Shown here piece after piece: positions 6,184 through 11,825 of a stretch of DNA of 16,552 bases. The DNA lies in assembly GCA_027068385.1 (NCBI GenBank), contig JAMOTR010000090.1, positions 1-16,552 of the forward strand. The letters are read 5' to 3'. The stretch is from Candidatus Heimdallarchaeota archaeon. GTDB lineage: Archaea > Asgardarchaeota > Njordarchaeia > Njordarchaeales > JAMOTR01. Under the pieces are notes generated by a model. That model ran no database searches. It saw nothing but the letters and a program-made list of their open reading frames with translations, and was not told where the DNA came from. Position 1 is the stretch's first letter; each line of letters opens with the position of its first letter. The position numbers were made by a program, and so were the translations under genes.

Positions 6184-7149
6184 ATGAAGGCGATTAAGAG
6201 TAGGGAAGAACTGTTGAGGTATTTTCATCGCTTCCTTCTAGACGCTTTGTGCAACATCGTGGGGGACTCCCTATACATAATACTAAATAGGATCATAGAA
6301 GAGGCTCCGATAAGTAAGGAGAAGGTATTAACCGTTCGGTATAGGATGTTGGGGACGGAGAAGTACGCATGTCTTGACCTCAAGAAGCTCGGGTTTAAGG
6401 AGCCCGTCCCCATCGATAAAGAGGACGTACGGAAGACCGCCGTCTGTACGTTTAGGACGTTCGAGGACGTGCTCGGAGAGGAAGGGGTGAGCGTTCTAGC
6501 GAAGACCGTAGCGCGGTTCATATTATCTAAGGATAAAACGCTCATCGAGGACTACTTCAAGTCGGGACACATAAAGGTGGAAGTGCGCAGAGAGGGTAAC
6601 GACATCGTCGTTAAAGTCCAAGACATCGGATTTAACCCGATATTCTACGCTTACCTCTTAGCTTACATAGAGAGCGACTTACAGGAAGTGCGGCTCAAGG
6701 AATATAAGAAAGAGGACGAGTACGTTTACCGCTTTCAGATAATACCGCGAGTTTTTAGCCGAGCCCTGGTGGGCCCGGCGGGATTCGAACCCGCGACCAC
6801 GGGGTTAAGAGCCCCGCGCTCTACCAGGCTGAGCTACGGGCCCGATAGAACTTTGTATTCGCTCTTTATTAAGTTTAGAGTTTACATCCGATTTCCGCCC
6901 CGTTCTCTACATATTTTATTTATTAGTTCAGCGAGGCTATCGCTCAACCGCGCGCGTCCTTTTATCTTAACGTATGGAGTGTACACGAGCTTGCCGTCTA
7001 TTCTTTTTAAGCGCTTAAAGTGGAGATCACACGACACTATATTAGGACCAAACGCCTCGTACTTCAACGCCTTTAATATGGGTAAGAGGACGCTTTTTAC
7101 GTCCGAATCTATGATGAGCCTGTCGATCCTTATCCTCACGGTCTCGTAA
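6184..7149 (+). CDS. Unrecognised protein; real part about residues 1-191, then stopless read-through across antisense tRNA-Lys
   Basis: I do not recognise the family. Residues 1-190 look like a real cytoplasmic protein: an N-terminal amphipathic helical region (LLRYFHRFLLDALCNIV), two Cys (C23 in DALCNIV and one in KYACLDL), and a strand-rich end (IKVEVRREGNDIVVKVQDIGF). After V190-F191 the frame has no stop and enters the reverse complement of tRNA-Lys at 6767-6843. There it spells the familiar spurious tRNA-antisense peptide (GPAGFEPATT and STRLSYGPD), then runs antisense to the 155-aa gene until TAA at 7147. The T5 tract at 6752-6756 precedes AG: one more T would give GTT TTT TAG, a 191-aa protein ending 8 nt before the tRNA. 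I infer a homopolymer error or a recent stop loss; the last ~130 residues are unlikely to be functional. Confidence 0.6.
   Translation: MKAIKSREELLRYFHRFLLDALCNIVGDSLYIILNRIIEEAPISKEKVLTVRYRMLGTEKYACLDLKKLGFKEPVPIDKEDVRKTAVCTFRTFEDVLGEEGVSVLAKTVARFILSKDKTLIEDYFKSGHIKVEVRREGNDIVVKVQDIGFNPIFYAYLLAYIESDLQEVRLKEYKKEDEYVYRFQIIPRVFSRALVGPAGFEPATTGLRAPRSTRLSYGPDRTLYSLFIKFRVYIRFPPRSLHILFISSARLSLNRARPFILTYGVYTSLPSILFKRLKWRSHDTILGPNASYFNAFNMGKRTLFTSESMMSLSILILTVS
6767..6843 (-). tRNA. tRNA-Lys (anticodon CTT), CCA encoded
   Basis: Read on the minus strand, the acceptor stem GGGCCCG pairs with CGGGCCC, the discriminator is A and CCA is encoded at 6769-6767. The D arm is again GCTCAGCCTGGTAGAGC. The anticodon stem CGGGG pairs with CCCCG around loop CTCTTAA, giving anticodon CTT for codon AAG (plus-strand bases 6807-6809). 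The T arm is GCGGG-TTCGAAT-CCCGC. There is no intron. It shares about 25 identical bases with tRNA-Thr from the D arm into the anticodon stem. The plus-strand gene from 6184 converges on its 3' end. Confidence 0.97.
6864..6873 (-). promoter_or_regulatory. TATA box for tRNA-Lys
   Basis: CTTAATAAAG on the minus strand is centred about 26 nt upstream of the tRNA 5' base at 6843. It lies in the 38-nt gap after the stop of the 155-aa gene, so the tRNA can be transcribed independently. Confidence 0.6.
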
Positions 7150-7349
7150 TAATTCCCGTAGCCGTCCTTCTTCGGTATAATGATCGTCGGGTACTCCTCC
7201 GAGCGCCCCTCGATTACCTTTCTTTCTTCCCATATCACATACACGGATCTCCGATTCCTCTTATCGCGAACCTCCCGACAAAAGTCCTTTAACGCATCCA
7301 TCACGAGCTTACGACGCCTCTTAAGAGCGCCTATGTACTTATAGTTCAT
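6882..7349 (-). CDS. Unrecognised 155-aa basic protein
   Basis: I do not recognise the family. The protein is basic and soluble: an N-terminal Lys/Arg-rich helical segment (ALKRRRKLVMDALKDF), a central alternating segment (TIIIPKKDGYGNYYETV, IRIDRLIIDSD), and a C-terminal helix ending KICRERGGNRM. Its ATG directly follows the TGA of the acyl-CoA synthetase gene with no gap, so the two are almost certainly co-transcribed. It could bind nucleic acid or act with the synthetase; the sequence decides neither. Normal codon use and operon fusion support it as a real gene. The plus-strand read-through of the 6184 frame covers part of it antisense. Confidence 0.65.
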   Translation of the reverse strand: MNYKYIGALKRRRKLVMDALKDFCREVRDKRNRRSVYVIWEERKVIEGRSEEYPTIIIPKKDGYGNYYETVRIRIDRLIIDSDVKSVLLPILKALKYEAFGPNIVSCDLHFKRLKRIDGKLVYTPYVKIKGRARLSDSLAELINKICRERGGNRM

Positions 7350-8747
7350 TCATAAAAATCGTTCCTCTTTATTAAGCCGATAGTTTATATACGTCGAGAG
7401 GGCGCGTACGGCCTTATCGGGCTCATCATAAGTAGGTATACCCTTAGAGATCAGCCGCTTCTTAAGGTCCTCCGCCTGCTCTCCGCCCATGGATACCGCG
7501 AAGATAGGCTTCTTGTATTCCTTCATGAGAGGTATGATCTCTTCCTCTAGCCCCTTCTTAAGCTCCTCTAGATCGAGAGCGGGCACGCTCGGCAACACTA
7601 TGAGTATGATCGCGTCGTTGTTCGGATCGGGAATCACGTGCTTTAGCGCTACGATGTAATCCTGAGACCTAGCGGATCCGGTTATATCTACCGGGTTGCC
7701 CACGACGTAGAAGTCCGGGAACGTCTCGCGTAGCTTCTTATAGGTCTCCTCGCTTAACTCAGCGAGCTCGAGGCCGTAATCCCCGATGGCGTCGCACGTC
7801 ATCACCCCGGCTCCTCCTCCGTTGGTTACTACCTGTACGCGCTTTCCTTTTACGGGCCGGTTCATGAGCTCGAACGCGAGTATGTAGTCGTAAGCCTCGT
7901 CCCGGGTGATCGCGCGTATCACGCGAGCCTGTTTAAACATACCATCCACCACAGCGTCGTCGGTCGCTAGCGCGGCCGTGTGGCTCTTCGCGGCCTTAGC
8001 TCCCGCGGGATTACGGTTAGCCTTGATCACTATCACGGGCTTCTTCTTAGTCGCCTCCTTAGCGGCCTCGAAGAATCCACGGCCGTCACGGAACCCCTCT
8101 AGATAAGCGGCTATTACGCGGGTCTTCTCGTCGTCCTTTAGATAGTCTAGTAAGTCCACCTCGTTAACGTCCGCGGCGTTTCCGAAAGAGATGAACTTCG
8201 ATATACCCCGTCCCATGTGAGCTATGTAGTCTAGGAAGCTAGCTCCGAAGGCTCCGGATTGGGTTATGAACGCGGTGTGACCGTCACCGGGCCTCTTGAG
8301 CTTCTCGTCCGGTAGGAATATAGTATCCACGCCGCTTTCGGGCACGTACACGCCTATACAGTTGGGCCCGATGATGCGCATACCGTGCTCGCGAGCTATG
8401 CGCACTATTTCGTCCTGAAGATCCTTTCTTCCTACCTCAGCGAAACCTCCGGAGATCACTACTACCGCCTTCACCTTCTTCTTAGGTAACTCGCGCATCA
8501 CCGCGGGTACTATTCTAGCGGGTACCACGATTACAGCCATATCGATTTCGTCCGCGGGTATCTCGTCGATCGACTTATATAACGGCTTTCCGAAGAGCTC
8601 TCCTCCTTTCGGATTAACGAAATACACGTCCCCTTTGAACTTCTTAGCGAAGTTAGCGGCGATCACGTTACCTACGTGGCCCGGCTTCCTAGAGGCTCCG
8701 ATTACTACTACGGACCTAGGGTAGAAAAATTTCTCAAGCTCGCTCAT
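7350..8747 (-). CDS. Acyl-CoA synthetase (ADP-forming), alpha subunit
   Basis: This subunit makes ATP from acetyl-CoA or another acyl-CoA, ADP and phosphate at the end of archaeal peptide or sugar fermentation. It has an N-terminal CoA-binding Rossmann domain (FFYPRSVVVIGASRKPGHVG), a second CoA-ligase-like domain (ITQSGAFG, SFGNAADV) and the phosphohistidine motif KSHTAALA with H256. The C-terminal part contains NPVDITGSA. About 465 residues is normal for a separate alpha subunit. The ATP-grasp beta subunit is not in the window. I chose ATG 8747 because MSELEKFFYPRSV matches the family's start; a TTG at 8771 would add 8 residues. A TATA-like sequence lies at 8819-8826, implying a leader of roughly 45 nt. 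Which acyl group is used cannot be told. Confidence 0.92.
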   Translation of the reverse strand: MSELEKFFYPRSVVVIGASRKPGHVGNVIAANFAKKFKGDVYFVNPKGGELFGKPLYKSIDEIPADEIDMAVIVVPARIVPAVMRELPKKKVKAVVVISGGFAEVGRKDLQDEIVRIAREHGMRIIGPNCIGVYVPESGVDTIFLPDEKLKRPGDGHTAFITQSGAFGASFLDYIAHMGRGISKFISFGNAADVNEVDLLDYLKDDEKTRVIAAYLEGFRDGRGFFEAAKEATKKKPVIVIKANRNPAGAKAAKSHTAALATDDAVVDGMFKQARVIRAITRDEAYDYILAFELMNRPVKGKRVQVVTNGGGAGVMTCDAIGDYGLELAELSEETYKKLRETFPDFYVVGNPVDITGSARSQDYIVALKHVIPDPNNDAIILIVLPSVPALDLEELKKGLEEEIIPLMKEYKKPIFAVSMGGEQAEDLKKRLISKGIPTYDEPDKAVRALSTYINYRLNKEERFL

Positions 8748-8916
8748 ATGCGTCCGTATCTTGAGAGACAAAAAGGGTATCGACCTATCCCTATTTTTTC
8801 TTCCGTATCTTTTCTACGTTTATATCCTCGGGCGCTCGCTAATCTTCTTAAATATCAAGCTTCGCCCCTATCGAAGTACCGCGGGATAAGAAATATGTAA
8901 ACGAGATGTAGAACTA

Positions 8917-9552
8917 ATGCCCCTAAAGGAAGTTAGGGAGTCGAAGAACGAACTCGTGCGTTATTTCCTTACGATATTAAGGGATGAAAGGACCGAACCT
9001 AAAACGTTTAGAGAATACCTAAAGAAGCTAGGGTTCGCGTTAGCGTTGGAGATGAGCGACGTGATAAATCGGGAAGAGATACGCGTAAGGACCCCGATCG
9101 CTGAGGCTAAAGGTATCGCGCCTAAGGATAAAGTCGCGATAGTAGCTATTTTACGCGCTGGTCTTCCTATGGCCGAAGGGGTTTTATATGCTCTCGATCG
9201 GTCCTCTCTAGGCCTCATGGCCGCGAAGCGTATAGAGGACGGTGAGATACGCGTGGAGATATATTACGAGAACGTGCCGGAAGCTGATTTAATAGTGATC
9301 GTAGACCCTATGATAGCTACGGGAACGACTCTTTCGGAAAGCGTGAAAAGGGTCGCTCATAAGGCTAAACGCATCGCTATAATCGGGGCGATAGCGGCTC
9401 CTGAGGGTATAGAGAAACTTAAGAGGGAGTTCGAAGGGCTAGACGTTCCCGTTTACATGATCGTCGCTTCCATAGATGAGGGTCTTAACGATAGAGCGTT
9501 CATAGTTCCCGGCCTCGGTGACGCGGGCGATAGGAGCTTTGGGACGATATGA
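8917..9552 (+). CDS. upp: Uracil phosphoribosyltransferase
   Basis: UPRT joins uracil and PRPP to give UMP and diphosphate, salvaging pyrimidines in the cytoplasm. Visible motifs are ILRAGLPM, the PRPP loop DPMIATGTTL starting at D130, and the C-terminal uracil-binding segment PGLGDAGDRSFGT. The length of 211 aa is typical and the gene is intact. It is divergent from the acyl-CoA synthetase gene, and the 8748-8916 region holds TATA-like sequences for both directions, with TTAAATAT at 8848-8855 and AAATAT at 8891-8896 possible for upp. The gene ends in an inverted repeat shared with the convergent neighbour. Confidence 0.95.
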   Translation: MPLKEVRESKNELVRYFLTILRDERTEPKTFREYLKKLGFALALEMSDVINREEIRVRTPIAEAKGIAPKDKVAIVAILRAGLPMAEGVLYALDRSSLGLMAAKRIEDGEIRVEIYYENVPEADLIVIVDPMIATGTTLSESVKRVAHKAKRIAIIGAIAAPEGIEKLKREFEGLDVPVYMIVASIDEGLNDRAFIVPGLGDAGDRSFGTI

Positions 9553-9590
9553 GTTTTTAACGCTAAAACTTGTCTCCTATTTAAAAACTC
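9551..9590. terminator. Bidirectional T-rich terminator (perfect 10-bp inverted repeat)
   Basis: GAGTTTTTAA at 9551-9560 and its exact reverse complement TTAAAAACTC at 9581-9590 flank a 20-nt spacer. The left arm begins within the upp stop and the right arm adjoins the stop of the convergent Mth938-like gene. Each transcript therefore meets a T5 run right after its own stop codon. Archaeal termination needs the T-run rather than the hairpin, though a weak stem could form. Confidence 0.65.
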
Positions 9591-10001
9591 TTAGCACGTT
9601 ATGTGTACGATGAATAGCGGCTCTACGCCCATACTCTTTAGCTCTTTAAACGTCTCTATCGCCTCGGGAGTTACCTGAGTGATGACGCGTATCGCCATAC
9701 CTTTGAGCTTCTCTATTACCTCATCCTCTATAGGTAATTTACCTTCTGCTCCGGTCCCTATAATAACTACTTGAGGCTTCTCACCAATTTCCTCAAGTAT
9801 CTTATCAATCTCGGCCACGGAGAGGACCGTATGACCCTCAACCTTCTTATCCGCGGATAACTCCTTAGGCCTCATAAAGACTTTGTCCTTGTAAATCACG
9901 ACGTCCTCTTTGTATTCCTTACCGTTAATCACGATACGACCGAACTCCCGCTCGATCTCCATTGTGAAGTTATACGTCGAAGTTTTGATATCTCTCACCA
10001 T
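9591..10001 (-). CDS. Mth938-like domain protein (DUF498 family)
   Basis: The Mth938/NDUFAF3-like fold is a small alpha/beta domain found alone in many archaea; its archaeal role is unknown, and mitochondrial relatives help assemble complex I. Family features seen are FGRIVINGKEYKEDVVI, the region LSVAEIDKILEE, the central PQVVIIGTGAEGKLPIED and the end ETFKELKSMGVEPLFIVHITC. The length of 136 aa is normal. The start at ATG 10001 is tentative: the next ATG, 13 codons in (MEIEREFG), also fits the family. A TATA-like sequence on the minus strand at 10031-10037 is about 33 nt upstream of ATG 10001. It is divergent from the signal peptidase gene. Confidence 0.88.
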   Translation of the reverse strand: MVRDIKTSTYNFTMEIEREFGRIVINGKEYKEDVVIYKDKVFMRPKELSADKKVEGHTVLSVAEIDKILEEIGEKPQVVIIGTGAEGKLPIEDEVIEKLKGMAIRVITQVTPEAIETFKELKSMGVEPLFIVHITC

Positions 10002-10045
10002 GAACGAGAGCCGCGATCATAGTTCGCTAAACATATAGAAGAGGG

Positions 10046-10053
10046 GATATAAT
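10046..10053 (+). promoter_or_regulatory. TATA box for the signal peptidase gene
   Basis: GATATAAT lies 19-26 nt before the ATG at 10072, with no Shine-Dalgarno, matching the leaderless pattern seen elsewhere in the window. Confidence 0.5.
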
Positions 10054-10071
10054 CGATCAGTACATCACCTC

Positions 10072-10833
10072 ATGCGCCTAACGTTGGGCGTGATCGCGCT
10101 ATATCTTCTTATAATGTCCCCGTTCATCGTCGTAGTCACCTCGGAGTCCATGGAACCCACGCTAAAGGTGGGCGACTTAGTGTTCCTCACACACGATGAG
10201 CCATCGATAGGGGACGTAATCGTGTACAAGCACGGGAACATATACATTATACATAGGCTCATCGGGGAGAAGGACGGTAAGTACGTCACGAAGGGGGACA
10301 ATCCGGCTACGAACCCTTCACCCGACCCTCGGGACGTATATCCGGAAGACGTAGTAGGCGTCGCGAAGGTGCGCGTCCCGTACTTAGGATACCTAGTTAT
10401 CATAATCAGGAAATACCCCGTGATATTCATACCGCTCATCATACTCGTAGCGTTCTACGATAGGATCGTCCCGGAAGTGAACGTGAGGATAAACAAGAGG
10501 CGGGCGTACCTCATATTAATATTATTAATGATAACCCTCCGGTTACATCCGCGGACTCCGGAGAAGGCATACCTAAAGGATCGGAACTCATATTTCACGG
10601 GAGACGGTTATTACGTGTCCGTAACCTTCTACGCGAGCGGAAACACGGACGTGTACATAAAGATCTTGACCCCGTCTCAAGAGTACGTCTTCGTGCGGCA
10701 CTACGTATATCCGGGAACTTCAGGAATCAGAAACACGGGCTTCTTCGTTCAAGATAAGCCGATCGAGGTGATTGTATGGACTCGAGTAAGCCGAAACGGA
10801 GGGAGAAGTACGAAAAGAAGAGCGTCGCGATAG
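10072..10833 (+). CDS. Signal peptidase I, archaeal/ER type
   Basis: This membrane serine protease cuts signal peptides from exported proteins on the outer face of the membrane. A transmembrane segment at residues 5-22 leads to the catalytic Ser26 in SESMEPTL. His61 in IIHRLI replaces the bacterial Lys, as in the ER/archaeal branch, and D76 lies in KGDN. Two further hydrophobic stretches (about 105-126 and 145-158) are followed by a strand-rich C-terminal domain of about 90 residues, so the C-terminal domain may again face outside. At 253 aa it is longer than minimal archaeal signal peptidases. Its last 58 nt overlap the next gene. The clostripain-like protein in this window is a natural substrate. 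Confidence 0.9.
   Translation: MRLTLGVIALYLLIMSPFIVVVTSESMEPTLKVGDLVFLTHDEPSIGDVIVYKHGNIYIIHRLIGEKDGKYVTKGDNPATNPSPDPRDVYPEDVVGVAKVRVPYLGYLVIIIRKYPVIFIPLIILVAFYDRIVPEVNVRINKRRAYLILILLMITLRLHPRTPEKAYLKDRNSYFTGDGYYVSVTFYASGNTDVYIKILTPSQEYVFVRHYVYPGTSGIRNTGFFVQDKPIEVIVWTRVSRNGGRSTKRRASR
10765..10772 (+). promoter_or_regulatory. Shine-Dalgarno for the CDP-alcohol phosphatidyltransferase gene
   Basis: GAGGTGAT is complementary to AUCACCUC at the archaeal 16S 3' end and stands 3 nt before the ATG at 10776. It supports that start inside the signal peptidase gene and suggests reinitiation on a shared mRNA. Confidence 0.7.
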
Positions 10834-11402
10834 GAAGGGCGCTCGCTAGATTAGGGCTCACAGCGAACGCTATGACCGCATTATCTGTGATCGTAGCGCT
10901 CATCGCTTGCGTATACGTATGGATCAAGAAGGACCTAATACGGGGCACCGTCCTCTTCTCCCTCTCCGTGTTCATGGACGTCTTCGACGGTGCGATAGCT
11001 AGAGCTACGGGAACGGCCTCCAAGTACGGGACGATGGTAGATCGCATAGCGGATAGGATCGTGGAGTTCCTAATAGTATACTCCCTCGCTTTAGGAGGCT
11101 TCTTACCGCGGCGGCTAGCGATGCTCACGTACTTCTCCATGATCCTACCGAGCTATACGAGAATACTAGGAGAGAAACTCTTCGGGGTATCGGGTCTAAG
11201 TAAGGGGCTCATGGAGAGAAAAGAAAAGCTCGGCACGTTGTTCGTGGGCGTCTTGCTATACATACTCGGTATACCTTATCCACTTAGATACTTCGATCGG
11301 ATTTCCCTAGCCGCGATCGTAGTTACGATCGGCTCGCTCATTACAACCGCTCAGAGGATGAGGTTTTACGCTAAAGTCGCGCGAGAATTCATTTCTTTTT
11401 AA
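10776..11402 (+). CDS. CDP-alcohol phosphatidyltransferase (archaetidylinositol-phosphate-synthase-like)
   Basis: This integral membrane enzyme swaps the CMP of a CDP-activated lipid or alcohol for a head group. The full family signature DG(x2)AR(x8)G(x3)D(x3)D is present, with D68, D71, D89 and D93 binding the metal and CDP group. A basic N terminus precedes the hallmark RLGLTANAMT, and about five hydrophobic helices follow. Length is normal. Archaeal relatives mostly make archaetidylinositol phosphate, but serine or glycerol phosphate as head group cannot be excluded. A strong Shine-Dalgarno fixes the start inside the signal peptidase gene, so the two membrane proteins are coupled. The T-rich end may stop transcription and supply a TATA-like sequence for the next gene. 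Confidence 0.88.
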   Translation: MDSSKPKRREKYEKKSVAIGRALARLGLTANAMTALSVIVALIACVYVWIKKDLIRGTVLFSLSVFMDVFDGAIARATGTASKYGTMVDRIADRIVEFLIVYSLALGGFLPRRLAMLTYFSMILPSYTRILGEKLFGVSGLSKGLMERKEKLGTLFVGVLLYILGIPYPLRYFDRISLAAIVVTIGSLITTAQRMRFYAKVAREFISF

Positions 11403-11424
11403 TCTTCTCTTTTCGAATACTACC

Positions 11425-11799
11425 ATGCATATTAAGCACGGACTGATCGTCTATGAGGACTACGCCCGTATGCTAGTACGCGGCTTAAAGAAGCGGGAGC
11501 TCCGTTCTTATAGGACCAACATCCGCGGTAACATAGGGATCATCGCGAACTCCCGCCTCTATGGTATAGTTTCCTTAACCGATGTAGAGGGTCCTTATGA
11601 GGCTCGCGAGCTATTAGAATATTACGATTATCATCGCGTTAAACCGAACGTGCTTCTAGAGCGGTTCGGTAACAAGAGTATACGGGTGCGGAAGGTAGAA
11701 CCCGTGGTGGCGTTCGAGGAACCGATACCGATAAGAATCAAGCGCGGGGCTAGAATCCGGGTGCGCCTAGATCTAGACATCAAATTGAATAATATTTGA
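11425..11799 (+). CDS. ASCH-domain (PUA-like) protein
   Basis: ASCH domains are small PUA-related folds thought to bind RNA; some act as nucleases or amidases on modified nucleosides. The hallmark region runs from residue 9 (VYEDYARMLVRGLKKRELRS) through YRTNIRGNIGIIANSRLYG to IVSLTDVEGP, including the Glu25-Arg27 pair common in the family. The last 40 residues form a basic strand-rich tail. It is the first gene of the cluster leading to the Lhr helicase. TTTTTAA at 11396-11402, overlapping the previous stop, could be its TATA box 23-29 nt before the ATG. Its substrate is unknown; binding to tRNA or rRNA is an inference from the fold and neighbours. Confidence 0.75.
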   Translation: MHIKHGLIVYEDYARMLVRGLKKRELRSYRTNIRGNIGIIANSRLYGIVSLTDVEGPYEARELLEYYDYHRVKPNVLLERFGNKSIRVRKVEPVVAFEEPIPIRIKRGARIRVRLDLDIKLNNI

Positions 11800-11825
11800 T
11801 TACCTTCGAGGGATCTCTTCTGATC

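Noticed and set aside
6767..7149. C-terminal ~130 residues of the 6184 frame as a real domain or gene fusion
   Set aside because: They are the reverse complement of tRNA-Lys followed by antisense of another gene; the peptide is a known artefact type.
8676..8900. 74-codon plus-strand open frame before upp
   Set aside because: It starts antisense to the acyl-CoA synthetase start and runs through the promoter region; no family match and no promoter of its own.
11796..11825. TTG start for the COG2401 gene
   Set aside because: It would overlap the previous stop and add 10 residues with no ribosome site; ATG 11826 is simpler.
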